Positions 56,727 through 64,000 of a stretch of DNA of 64,000 nucleotides are shown piece after piece; the first letter of the stretch is position 1, and each line of letters begins with the position of its first letter. The notes beneath the pieces are model-generated. The model made no database searches. It saw only the letters and a list, made by a program, of their open reading frames with translations, and was not told the DNA's origin. Source of the stretch: CBCXTT01 sp965178295. Lineage in GTDB: Bacteria; Pseudomonadota; Alphaproteobacteria; UBA7879. The translations under genes were made by a program, and so were the position numbers. The DNA is taken from NCBI GenBank assembly GCA_965178295.1, contig CBCXTT010000003.1, positions 124,001 through 188,000 on the forward strand, read 5' to 3'.

Positions 56727-57353
56727 CTAGTTCATGATTGGAAAGGCCATTTTTATACCGCTAAGAATCATATCAACAGCAACAGCAGAAAGGAGAAGAC
56801 CCATCACTCGTACAATAGCGCCAGAAATAGTGGAGGTGATATAGCGCTCCAGAAAGGGTGCAAAATAAAAAGTGATACCAATAATTAGCCCAATGAGCGC
56901 CACAACAATAGAAAATTCTGTTAAATATGATAGCCCAGGTGTTCTTTTGATCGCGATAATCACAGTAGATATTGTTGCTGGACCTGAGACAAGAGGAAGA
57001 GCGAGAGGCACGAATGCAATAGACTGACTGCTTGTTTCAACTGCAGCGCTTTTTTCCTGCACTGTCAATTGCTTATGTTCGTTATTTAAAATCATTTTTA
57101 GGCCAATGAGCAGCAGAATTATTCCGCCGGAAATTTCTAGGGAATCAATGCTTATTGTAAACAGTTCCATAATGTATTGCCCTGCCCAGAGGGAAACAAA
57201 AAGTGTAAGAAATACATAAAAGGCGCTGCTTAGAGCAATAGATTTCTTAGTTTCGGTATCGCAGTTTTCTGTTAGAGCGAGAAAAATAGCGAAACTACCA
57301 ATGGGGTTGCATAACGCAAGCAGAGTAATAAATAAGTGTATAGTTGCATCCAT
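56727..57353 (-). CDS. MarC-family membrane protein
   Basis: Inner-membrane protein of the MarC family; its function is not established (an old link to antibiotic resistance was not confirmed). About six helices are evident in 208 residues with ALCNPIGSFAIFLALTEN near the start, ISGGIILLLIGLKMI, and PLALPLVSGPATISTVI. Met at 57353 follows AGGAG by nine bases; another ATG two codons earlier (57359) is too close to the ribosome site. Confidence 0.88.
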   Translation of the reverse strand: MDATIHLFITLLALCNPIGSFAIFLALTENCDTETKKSIALSSAFYVFLTLFVSLWAGQYIMELFTISIDSLEISGGIILLLIGLKMILNNEHKQLTVQEKSAAVETSSQSIAFVPLALPLVSGPATISTVIIAIKRTPGLSYLTEFSIVVALIGLIIGITFYFAPFLERYITSTISGAIVRVMGLLLSAVAVDMILSGIKMAFPIMN

Positions 57354-57403
57354 GATCATGATCTCCTAGGCGGATTTTTTTGAGTATAAATTTTATATTG
57401 TTC

Positions 57404-57709
57404 TTATTGCCCAACCGACTCTAAAAGATGGTGCATTACTGATCCAATTTCACGATTGAGACGCATGGTTTTGTGCCGAAGGCGTGAAAGTTTTTTAATT
57501 TCTTGTTCATTCATATTATGATGCTCTAAAGTGTGGCGTACTTTTGAGAGTTCTTTCGTTGCAGATAAAAAATATTTGTGTAGTTTTTTTTCTGCAGCAT
57601 GTATTGCATCCCTGGTTTTCCCTTTTTCTGTGAATGCAAAGGCTTTTGATACATGTGGCACTGAACACACAAGACAAGCTAATAGTGTAACATATAATAA
57701 TTTTTTCAT
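57404..57709 (-). CDS. Small secreted helical protein, unknown
   Basis: About 101 residues: a signal peptide (MKKLLYVTLLACLVCSVPHVSKA) and a Lys/His/Glu-rich mature part (KLHKYFLSATKELSKVRHTLEHHN, then KLSRLRHKTMRLNREI) that looks like two amphipathic helices. GGGAG is nine bases upstream. I do not recognise a family. It lies 51 bases upstream of marC in the same direction and may be cotranscribed. Confidence 0.6.
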   Translation of the reverse strand: MKKLLYVTLLACLVCSVPHVSKAFAFTEKGKTRDAIHAAEKKLHKYFLSATKELSKVRHTLEHHNMNEQEIKKLSRLRHKTMRLNREIGSVMHHLLESVGQ

Positions 57710-58093
57710 GAGCACAATCTCCCTGATATTTGCTTTTTTCTAGATTCTACCGCTCTTGTGAACACTGAGTCAATTATGTAAATGTATTTATTTTTGTCGG
57801 TTTTTATACAAAAAAGGGTAGAAGAAATTAGAAAAATCAGTTGGATAATTAGCTATATTGATCGATTATTGATGTATGGATATGCGAGTAGTGTGCAAGG
57901 ATCAGTTGGTTTGAGTGTATTATCAAAAGACTTTTTCTGTCAAACTGTTACTAAGCAATAGAAAGTTTTGGTGATATTAGAATGCCTATAAGCCACAAAA
58001 TGCAATATCTCTGTGCGATTGGATATGACGGAAAAAAGCGGCTTCTCTCGACGACGAACCAGATAAGTCTATTTACAATGTATTAGAGTCTTT
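57710..58093. other. Gap without recognisable content (about 380 bp)
   Basis: AT-rich intergenic sequence between two minus-strand genes. I see no gene and no clear terminator; it must hold the promoter of the 57.7-57.4 kb gene, but no strong match stands out. Confidence 0.55.
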
Positions 58094-58558
58094 TTATACA
58101 AGCATAGATAATGCCATGAAGCCCATTGCAATGTTTTCTATCAGAGACACATTGCTGAGAGGGACATCAATAAACTTCCCTAAACACGCACACTGTATTT
58201 TTTGTCCACTCATCATGGATTTTACAACCCCTATAGCGTTGATTGTCATTAAAATAAGTGTTGCAATATTGGTGAAGAGCAGGAAGCAGTGTGCGAGATA
58301 CAGAAGACCCAAGAGAAGCTCTATAAAAGGATATGTTTTTCCATACCAAGGAAGAAGCTGAGCTAGAATGTCATATTTTCTAAATCCATCAGAAAAATCG
58401 TTTAAGTTGATGAGCTTGACGAACGCGAAAAATAAAAAAACCAGCCCCATGAAGAAGGGCATAAACTGACCGGAGCCCCCTAACCATAAAAAAATAGCTC
58501 CCAAAAAGCCAATTCCTATAAGAATAAAAAGTGGTGTATAAGGTAAAAATTTTATCAA
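58094..58558 (-). CDS. MauE/DoxX-like redox-associated membrane protein
   Basis: The 154 residues form about four helices and contain the segment KIQCACLGKFIDVPLSNVSLIEN in the last third, which resembles the conserved C-A-C-L-G region of MauE-type proteins, a family linked to periplasmic disulfide formation. The function here is not known. The neighbours encode exported proteins, one rich in cysteine, so a role in thiol handling is a reasonable inference. Other DoxX/DUF relatives are possible. Confidence 0.55.
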   Translation of the reverse strand: MIKFLPYTPLFILIGIGFLGAIFLWLGGSGQFMPFFMGLVFLFFAFVKLINLNDFSDGFRKYDILAQLLPWYGKTYPFIELLLGLLYLAHCFLLFTNIATLILMTINAIGVVKSMMSGQKIQCACLGKFIDVPLSNVSLIENIAMGFMALSMLV

Positions 58559-58603
58559 AGCTCTGAACTCCGTTGTTTTTTAAAAAAAGGTGGGAAGATT
58601 GAT

Positions 58604-59071
58604 TTAGCGTTCTGGATACCTTCCTTGTGCGTCATAATCTCTTGGTGATGGATGGTAATACCCCACACCACCGGTGCTCACTGCGCCTGGTGATGTTACG
58701 TCGTCATTATAAAGGACTTGTGGCCCCATGCTTGGCCCGGCACCCCACGGGTGATAGCCGTAGGGGTTGAAACCTCCTAAGACCCTCGCTTCTTGTTGCC
58801 CCAAAGTGTATTCTTCTTGCCCCGCTACTGCACCCTCAACACCACTAGCAATTCTACCTAGAAATGAGTGAGGCTGTGTTTGCTCTCTATGCCCATATCC
58901 AGAGTCTCTATTGTAATTTCCATTATCTGGAGGGTTGGGGGGGCTGTTGTTATAGTTTCTGTGCGAAGGATTCGCTACTGCCGCAAGGCCTGCGTGGATG
59001 GCACTCAGAAGTCCAGCGTATGTTGTCTGCACAAGCACTAAACACAATAAGAACATCAAAAAACGCATCAT
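58604..59071 (-). CDS. Small secreted Gly/Pro/Tyr/Asn-rich protein, unknown
   Basis: The 155 residues begin with a signal peptide (MMRFLMFLLCLVLVQTTYA). The mature part is low in complexity: NPSHRNYNNSPPNPPDNGNY and then glycine, proline and tyrosine-rich sequence with no cysteine. AAGGAG lies nine bases upstream of the ATG. No family is recognised. It precedes the MauE-like gene by 45 bases in the same direction. Confidence 0.6.
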   Translation of the reverse strand: MMRFLMFLLCLVLVQTTYAGLLSAIHAGLAAVANPSHRNYNNSPPNPPDNGNYNRDSGYGHREQTQPHSFLGRIASGVEGAVAGQEEYTLGQQEARVLGGFNPYGYHPWGAGPSMGPQVLYNDDVTSPGAVSTGGVGYYHPSPRDYDAQGRYPER

Positions 59072-59185
59072 AGAAGGAATCTCCTTTTATCACTTTGAGT
59101 GATGGCTTGATTGACAGTATGCCATTGAAATACATCGCTTGACTACATTTTTTTGTATTTGATGTTAAGAAAAACCGACGGAAAC

Positions 59186-59534
59186 GTGTGGGGTGCCTAT
59201 AAGCCGGGTTTTGTCGAGGGTAATCATTCATCTAGGATGGCTGTTACCAGACACCTCGTGCAGCCTACCCGAAAAACCGTATGGAAATATACGAAATGTT
59301 TTTCCTATTTGGCTTTGCTCCTGGTGGGGTTTACCCTGCCAACTTTGTTACCAAAGTTGCGGTGTGCTCTTACCACACCATTTCACCCTTACCCCAAAGG
59401 GGCGGTATATTTTCTGTGGCACTTTCCCTAGGGTCTCCCCTGCCGGGTATTACCCGGCACCATATTTCCATGGAGCCCGGACTTTCCTCTTTTTGGCCGA
59501 AACACCCAAAAGCGATTACCTGAACACCCCACAC
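59186..59534 (-). ncRNA. rnpB: RNase P RNA
   Basis: Catalytic RNA that processes tRNA 5' ends. On the minus strand the RNA contains GAGGAAAGTCCGGGCTCC after the first helix, the near-universal rnpB sequence, and the late GATGAATGATTACC with AAACCCGGCTTATAGG towards the 3' end. The ends are set by helix P1: GTGTGGGGTG at 59525-59534 pairs exactly with CACCCCACAC at 59186-59195. Length 349 nt is typical of bacterial type A. Apparent protein frames on either strand in this block are spurious. Confidence 0.95.
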
Positions 59535-59541
59535 GATGGGG

Positions 59542-59570
59542 ATAGTGCCTAAAATACGCTCAGAGGTCAA
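59542..59570 (-). promoter_or_regulatory. Promoter of rnpB
   Basis: On the minus strand TTGACC (59565-59570), a 17-base spacer and CACTAT (59542-59547) lie so that transcription would begin around 59534-59535, the first base of helix P1. The -35 box is good, the -10 box poor. Confidence 0.5.
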
Positions 59571-60008
59571 GAGGTGCTTTTAACAGCTTCAATGACATTT
59601 ATTTAGTACAAAATCCCCAGTGTTGTGAAAAATATAAATAACCCTGATTACCTATCATTGATCGCCTATCATTCGAAAAGTGAGCAAGCTATACCCAGGT
59701 AGGACGCAAACCTCTTGATATGTTTTTCTAAGCTACAATTATTCATATGCATCTTTGTCCTGCATGCATTCAAAAACCTCATAGGAGGTAGAACAAATAT
59801 TGGTGCTATTCAAAAGATTTTGTGGCACATCAAATACGAAAAGTGCTTTATTCTCTGCCCACACTTTTTACCCATATTTGTCAAAGAAGCTTAGGGCCTT
59901 GGATTGTCATAATATTTCCAGAGTATACAGGGTGATGAGTACTGACAATGAGGATTGTATGTTTTAACAACAGGTCCTGTATTTAGAGTGTCGCAGCGGA
60001 TTATGTAA

Positions 60009-60017
60009 GGGGGGGGG
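60009..60017 (+). repeat. G9 homopolymer tract
   Basis: Nine consecutive G's between the divergent rnpB and trmB genes, 431 bp before the trmB start. Confidence 0.95.
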
Positions 60018-60233
60018 TGTTTGGGCGGCTTAGTATTGCCATCAGTGTATGGGGTATGGCTTGTCCCCCAGGAGTTTTTACAGAAAAAGCTCCCAGATTC
60101 AAACCCTTCATAGGGTATACCCAAGGTATATTGCTATAGATACAAAAAGAGTGGGGCATGCGGAAAAGCACGTTAAGTGCTATGTCATATAAAGATTTGA
60201 ATGGTGTCAATGTTTACCTGGGAGCGTTCTGTG

Positions 60234-60371
60234 TCATAGATGAGGTGAGGACGAATTTTTCACAGTGCCTTTTTGAACTGTATCTGCGATGCGGCCAATA
60301 TTTTTTCTGAGCGGATTTGTAAGAAGCTCACTAACAAAGAAAGATCCTGCACCAATTCGTCCTCTAATCAT
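60234..60371 (-). pseudogene. Possible gene remnant, 45 codons
   Basis: The minus-strand frame reads MIRGRIGAGSFFVSELL followed by TNPLRKNIGRIADTVQKG and is open a little upstream as FWSSERE, as if it were the inside of a larger protein. The composition is more protein-like than neighbouring noncoding frames, but no family is recognised and the upstream stop (TAA) comes soon. It may be a decayed fragment. Confidence 0.25.
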
Positions 60372-60447
60372 TTCTCTTTCTGAGGACCAAAATATTTAAT
60401 ATGTTTCTGCTTGCCTTGAGGCATGTATTGAGAATACAAGAATCTTT

Positions 60448-61089
60448 ATGGAGAAGTTTAAGAAGCATTTTTATGGGCGTCGTAAAGGGCGAGCACTTTC
60501 CGCTTCCTTGGCTGAGGCGTATGCTCAGGGTATAGAGGCGCATGCACTCCCTGTTCCATTCGCTCCCACTGGTGAAACTCATATGGAGATCGGATTTGGT
60601 CAAGGCGAGCATTTGCTCGAGCGGGCAGCGCAGTTTCCAGAGATTCATTTTATTGGCGTAGAGCCTTTTATAAATGGTGTTGCAAGAGTTGTTCGAGAAA
60701 TTTGCTCAAGATCTCTGAGCAATATTTCTCTTTACACAGGCGATGTCCATGATCTGTTTGCAGGGTTTCCTGCCGAAAGCTTGTCAAAAATATACATGCT
60801 GTTTCCGGATCCTTGGCCCAAAAAACGACATCATGGGCGTCGGCTTTTTAATCAAGGAACGCTGCAATTTTTTTATCGGATTTTAGTGCATAGTGGCACC
60901 ATTGATATAGCGACAGATCATGCAGGGTATCTCCTGTCTATGCAAGATGTGATCAATGCGCAGATACTGTTTGATTTTGAGTCGCACCCTAGTCCCCAGA
61001 CGCCAGTGGGATGGGTGGAAACAAGATATCACCGCAAGGCGATTAAAGCAGGACGCATTCCACAGTTTTTCCGGATTATAAAAAAATGA
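60448..61089 (+). CDS. trmB: tRNA (guanine-N7-)-methyltransferase
   Basis: Forms m7G46 in tRNA variable loops, using SAM. The 213 residues contain MEIGFGQGEHLLERA (motif I), HFIGVEPFINGVA (motif II), and the family signature YMLFPDPWPKKRHHGRRLFNQ. The C-terminal half has the DIATDHAGYLLSM segment and ends in RIIKK. It precedes tRNA-Leu by 73 bases. Confidence 0.94.
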   Translation: MEKFKKHFYGRRKGRALSASLAEAYAQGIEAHALPVPFAPTGETHMEIGFGQGEHLLERAAQFPEIHFIGVEPFINGVARVVREICSRSLSNISLYTGDVHDLFAGFPAESLSKIYMLFPDPWPKKRHHGRRLFNQGTLQFFYRILVHSGTIDIATDHAGYLLSMQDVINAQILFDFESHPSPQTPVGWVETRYHRKAIKAGRIPQFFRIIKK

Positions 61090-61112
61090 TGTGCAATATC
61101 AGATGTTTTTTC

Positions 61113-61141
61113 TTGAATCCATTTTGTCAGAATGCTATGGA
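61113..61141 (+). promoter_or_regulatory. Possible promoter of tRNA-Leu and tig
   Basis: TTGAAT (61113-61118), a 17-base spacer and TATGGA (61136-61141) would start transcription about 15 bases before the tRNA. The -10 box is only half matched. Confidence 0.4.
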
Positions 61142-61162
61142 TAAAATCACAATACAAGCGAC

Positions 61163-61247
61163 GCGGGTGTGGTGGAATTGGTAGACACGCTAGATTTAGG
61201 TTCTAGTGACGAAAGTCGTGGGGGTTCAAGTCCCTCCACCCGTACCA
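61163..61247 (+). tRNA. tRNA-Leu (anticodon UAG)
   Basis: The 85-nt sequence forms an acceptor stem GCGGGTG/CACCCGT (with one G-U at the end), a D arm, an anticodon stem CTAGA/TCTAG around TTTAGGT (anticodon TAG, reading CUN), a long variable arm (GACGAAAGTC) as required for a class II leucine tRNA, and a T arm with GGTTCAAGTCC. CCA is encoded at 61245-61247. The long variable arm between trmB and tig places it in the same orientation as both. Confidence 0.95.
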
Positions 61248-61273
61248 AAAATATCAAGAATGTTAGGTGCTAA

Positions 61274-62638
61274 ATGGATGTGAAAATCTTACGTGACGAA
61301 GCCCTTTTCAAGGAGTTCGATGTTACGGTCTCTGCGAAAGAAATTGAATCACAAATAAGCAATAGACTTGAGCATATTTCTCCAGAGATTAAAATTACAG
61401 GTTTTCGACCAGGCAAGGTACCGATGAAAGTGGTGCGACAGCGATATGGAGATTCGGCGCATCGAGAGGTTCTAAAAGACCTTGTTACGACAGTAACTCG
61501 AGAAATTCTCAAAGAACATGATTTTCGGCCGGCACTAGAGCCAAAATATGATGTTTCTTCTTATGAACGTGGCCAGCCCTTGCAGTACAAGTTTACGGTG
61601 GAAGTATTGCCAGAAATAAACGAGATAAAGTTTGATGATATTTCTCTGATCCAATATGATGTGACCGTTAATGATCAAAAGGTTGATGCATCTGTTCAGA
61701 ATCTTGCGGAAGCGCACAAGGATCATAGGCTCCTGGAAAAACGTGCGGATATTCAAAGAGGCGATGTTGCGGTTATTGACTTTAAAGGATCTAAAGACGG
61801 TAAACCTTTTCAAGGTGGAGACGCCCAAGATTACGATTTAGAAATTGGCTCACACGCTTTTATTGCGGGTTTTGAAGATGCATTAATCGGCAAGAAAGTA
61901 GGGGACAGATGTTGTATTGATCTTCGTTTTCCGGATGATTATAGTGCCAAGGAATTAGCGGGAGAAAATGTGCGTTTTGATGTTACAGTGAAAGCCTTGA
62001 AGGAAGTAGTACCTATGCTGGTGAGCGATCAGCTTGCTGAAAAAGTGGGGCTTAAAAATTTGGGTGAACTCAAGGAGTCTCTTAGAGGGCGTTTACAATC
62101 CGAGTATGCAGTTTCTGCACGCAATCATACGAAAAAACTGTTGCTTGATGAACTTGATGTGCGTCATACTTTTGAGGTTCCAAAGGGAATGGTGGATCTT
62201 GAGTTTAAACATATTTGTAAACAGCTTGAGTCACAGATTTCTGAGGGTGAAAAAGGAAAAAAAGAAGAGCTCGAGAAAAAATTTGAGATAGAATATCGAC
62301 CCATTGCTGAGCGAAGAGTGCGTCTAGGACTTCTTCTTGCAGAAATTGCTCGCCTTCACAACATTCGCGTAATCAATAAAGAATTGAATGATGAGATTTT
62401 GAGTCGGGCACAAAGTTTCCCAGGACAAGAAAGTCAAGTGATTCAATATTTCAAAAATAACAACGAGGCACTTTCGAGCCTACGTGCGCCTCTTTTGGAG
62501 GAGAAAGTCGTTAATTTCCTGTTAGCGCAGGTTACCCTTGAAAGGGTATCTATGGATATCGATCAATTTCTTGCGCTGATTGAAGCGGATGAAAATACTC
62601 AGCACAAGAACCAGAAAGTTTTTCAGGAAAGCATTTGA
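61274..62638 (+). CDS. tig: Trigger factor
   Basis: Ribosome-bound chaperone and prolyl isomerase. The 454 residues include the ribosome-binding GFRPGKVPMKVVRQRYG (about 45-61), a PPIase domain with DVAVIDFKGSKDGKPF and IGSHAFIAGFEDALIGKK, and the C-terminal chaperone arms. The gene lies 26 bases after tRNA-Leu and before clpP, the standard tig - clpP - clpX order linking folding and degradation. Confidence 0.96.
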   Translation: MDVKILRDEALFKEFDVTVSAKEIESQISNRLEHISPEIKITGFRPGKVPMKVVRQRYGDSAHREVLKDLVTTVTREILKEHDFRPALEPKYDVSSYERGQPLQYKFTVEVLPEINEIKFDDISLIQYDVTVNDQKVDASVQNLAEAHKDHRLLEKRADIQRGDVAVIDFKGSKDGKPFQGGDAQDYDLEIGSHAFIAGFEDALIGKKVGDRCCIDLRFPDDYSAKELAGENVRFDVTVKALKEVVPMLVSDQLAEKVGLKNLGELKESLRGRLQSEYAVSARNHTKKLLLDELDVRHTFEVPKGMVDLEFKHICKQLESQISEGEKGKKEELEKKFEIEYRPIAERRVRLGLLLAEIARLHNIRVINKELNDEILSRAQSFPGQESQVIQYFKNNNEALSSLRAPLLEEKVVNFLLAQVTLERVSMDIDQFLALIEADENTQHKNQKVFQESI

Positions 62639-62708
62639 AGCGCAATAGTCGAAAAGATAGCGTAGAAATTTATTTTTAAAACACTGTTCGAGAAAGGGAT
62701 GTGAACGC

Positions 62709-63320
62709 ATGAGCACTTTAATACCTATGGTGGTGGAGCAAACCAATCGCGGCGAACGCTCTTATGATATTTTTTCACGCCTACTGAAGGATCGGATTAT
62801 TTTTATTGTTGGCCCCATTGATGACAGCACGGCGAGCGTGGTAAGCGCACAACTTCTTTTTTTGGAGTCGGAGAACCCTAAAAAAGATATATCTATTTAC
62901 ATTAATTCCCCAGGTGGTGTTTTGCACTCAGGCCTGGCTATTATGGACACTATGCATTATATTCGCCCGGATGTTTCTACGCTTTGTTTTGGTATGGCCG
63001 CCTCTGCCGCCTCTTTTATTTTAGGCTCAGGCACTACAGGAAAGCGGTATATGTTACCAAACGCCCGCGTTATGATTCATCAGCCACTAGGGGGTGTGCA
63101 GGGACAGGCAACAGATATAGAAATCCATGCGAGAGAAACCGTGCTCCAAAAAGAGAAATTGCATGATATATATGTTGACTTTACAGGTCAGCCTATTGAA
63201 AAAATACGTGATTGTATGGAGCGGGACTATTATATGGGGCCTGAAGAGGCTCGGGAATTTGGTATTATTGATCAAATTGTAGCCAAAAGGCCGCTGCCTG
63301 AAGAAAATAACCAAAAATAA
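62709..63320 (+). CDS. clpP: ATP-dependent Clp protease proteolytic subunit
   Basis: Serine protease forming the tetradecameric chamber used by ClpX and ClpA. The 203 residues carry the catalytic Ser99 in GMAASAASFILGSG and His124 in RVMIHQPLGG, with the conserved INSPGG motif near residue 66 (the oxyanion strand). It begins MSTLIPMVVEQTNRGERSYD, the form usual in Alphaproteobacteria; GAGAAAGGGATG is just upstream. Confidence 0.97.
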   Translation: MSTLIPMVVEQTNRGERSYDIFSRLLKDRIIFIVGPIDDSTASVVSAQLLFLESENPKKDISIYINSPGGVLHSGLAIMDTMHYIRPDVSTLCFGMAASAASFILGSGTTGKRYMLPNARVMIHQPLGGVQGQATDIEIHARETVLQKEKLHDIYVDFTGQPIEKIRDCMERDYYMGPEEAREFGIIDQIVAKRPLPEENNQK

Positions 63321-63401
63321 TTATTTCTTTCTTGGAAGCTGTGGGACATTTAGCTTATTGTGAAGCTAGATGCGCCTTGTATGTTTATAGGAGTTATGTG
63401 T

Positions 63402-64000
63402 ATGTCCAAAAAATCTGACGACCAAAAAACACTCTATTGTTCTTTCTGCGGAAAGAGTCAAAATGAGGTCCGTAAGCTTATTGCGGGGCCGTCTGTTTTT
63501 ATTTGCGATGAGTGTGTTAATTTATGCGAAGACATTATACAGGCAGAGGTGCATGAGGCTCTGATATCCGATCCGGATAAATTGCCCACACCTGCTGAGA
63601 TTCGTCAAGTTTTGGATGATTATGTTATTGGCCAGAGTTATGCAAAGCGTATTTTGGCTGTTGCAGTGCATAATCACTATAAGCGTTTGAGCCAAGCGCG
63701 CAATAAAAAGCAAGAGGTGGAACTCTCAAAATCAAATATTCTTCTTATTGGTCCTACGGGGTGCGGAAAAACATTGCTGGCGCAGACCTTGGCACGTATT
63801 ATCGATGTTCCTTTTGCAATTGCGGATGCGACTACATTGACGGAAGCCGGATATGTTGGTGAGGACGTTGAAAATATTATTCTTAAACTTCTGCAGGCCG
63901 CTGATTATGATGTGGAGCGAGCGCAGCGTGGGATCGTGTATATTGATGAGGTAGATAAGATTACGCGAAAATCAGATAATCCCTCTATTACACGAGATGT
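63402..64000 (+). CDS. clpX: Clp protease ATP-binding subunit ClpX (cut by window end)
   Basis: Hexameric AAA+ unfoldase that feeds ClpP. Only about 199 residues are in the window. The C4 zinc-binding domain is visible as CSFCGKSQ and FICDECVNLC, then IRQVLDDYVIGQ, Walker A GPTGCGKTLL, DATTLTEAGYVGEDVENI and Walker B GIVYIDEVDKI. ATG 63402 has AGGAG eight bases upstream; another ATG at 63396 lies too close to it. The gene ends beyond the window. Confidence 0.96.
   Translation, partial: MSKKSDDQKTLYCSFCGKSQNEVRKLIAGPSVFICDECVNLCEDIIQAEVHEALISDPDKLPTPAEIRQVLDDYVIGQSYAKRILAVAVHNHYKRLSQARNKKQEVELSKSNILLIGPTGCGKTLLAQTLARIIDVPFAIADATTLTEAGYVGEDVENIILKLLQAADYDVERAQRGIVYIDEVDKITRKSDNPSITRD

Larger units (their letters stand above)
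59571..60447. other. Gene-poor divergent gap before trmB (about 880 bp)
   Basis: I see no secure gene. There is a G9 tract (60009-60017) and a possible 45-codon minus-strand frame at 60234-60371, described separately. Otherwise frames are short and without ribosome sites. Confidence 0.55.

Noticed and set aside
59153..59570. Protein frames on both strands at 59.2-59.6 kb
   Set aside because: They overlap the RNase P RNA gene, which explains the conserved sequence.
1..64000. CRISPR arrays, insertion sequences, prophage genes or toxin-antitoxin pairs
   Set aside because: I found no repeat-spacer array, transposase, integrase, phage structural gene or recognisable toxin pair. The only array of repeats is coding (2790-4008).

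Overview
The window looks like the chromosome of an obligately intracellular alphaproteobacterium, most plausibly of the Holosporales or Rickettsiales type. The evidence is an ATP/ADP translocase (energy-parasite carrier), a GapR/DUF2312 protein, the alphaproteobacterial order DUF2066 - CDP-alcohol transferase - PerM - HdaA, an AT-rich sequence, and several gaps of about 1 kb without recognisable genes. The placement is inference; no 16S rRNA gene is present.

Layout. 0-5.2 kb: ATP/ADP translocase, a secreted protein with 13 near-perfect 32-residue repeats split by one extra A, and thymidine kinase. 5.3-11.2 kb: minus-strand run aspC - uvrD - prmA - pepP with overlapping ends. 12.2-18.1 kb: SCO1/SenC, then a two-partner-secretion pair (TpsB-like barrel and 1156-residue TpsA-like exoprotein). 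19-21.2 kb: rplU - rpmA, terminator, obgE (apparently leaderless) - gapR. 21.2-25.4 kb: ccmE-F-G-H, a frameshifted ccmI, and a DedA protein. 26.4-28.2 kb: tRNA nucleotidyltransferase and a degenerate Hpt protein. 29.3-33.8 kb: anmK - acs - GH3 hexosaminidase. 34.2-40.4 kb: minus-strand SDF symporter and a five-gene peptide ABC importer. 40.5-43 kb: thrS - infC, with infC apparently starting at AUU. 44-48.9 kb: IHF-alpha, rpsD, argS, alanine symporter. 49-55.8 kb: minus-strand run pepA (frameshifted) - holC - ndk - DUF2066 - pgsA-like (frameshifted) - perM - hdaA - fabH. 56-59.1 kb: small secreted or membrane proteins and MarC. 59.2-59.5 kb: RNase P RNA. 60.4-64 kb: trmB, tRNA-Leu(UAG), tig, clpP, and clpX running off the end.

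How it fits together. The importers (nucleotide, peptide, dicarboxylate/amino acid, alanine) with thymidine kinase, NDP kinase, several peptidases and peptidoglycan recycling enzymes describe a cell that scavenges from its host but still builds cytochromes c, phospholipid and a murein wall. The tandem-repeat protein, the TpsB/TpsA pair and the small secreted proteins are the best candidates for host interaction.

The main peculiarity is a set of four genes interrupted by a single-base indel, two of them in A or T tracts of eight. Sequencing error, gene decay or productive slippage could explain these; sequence alone cannot decide.
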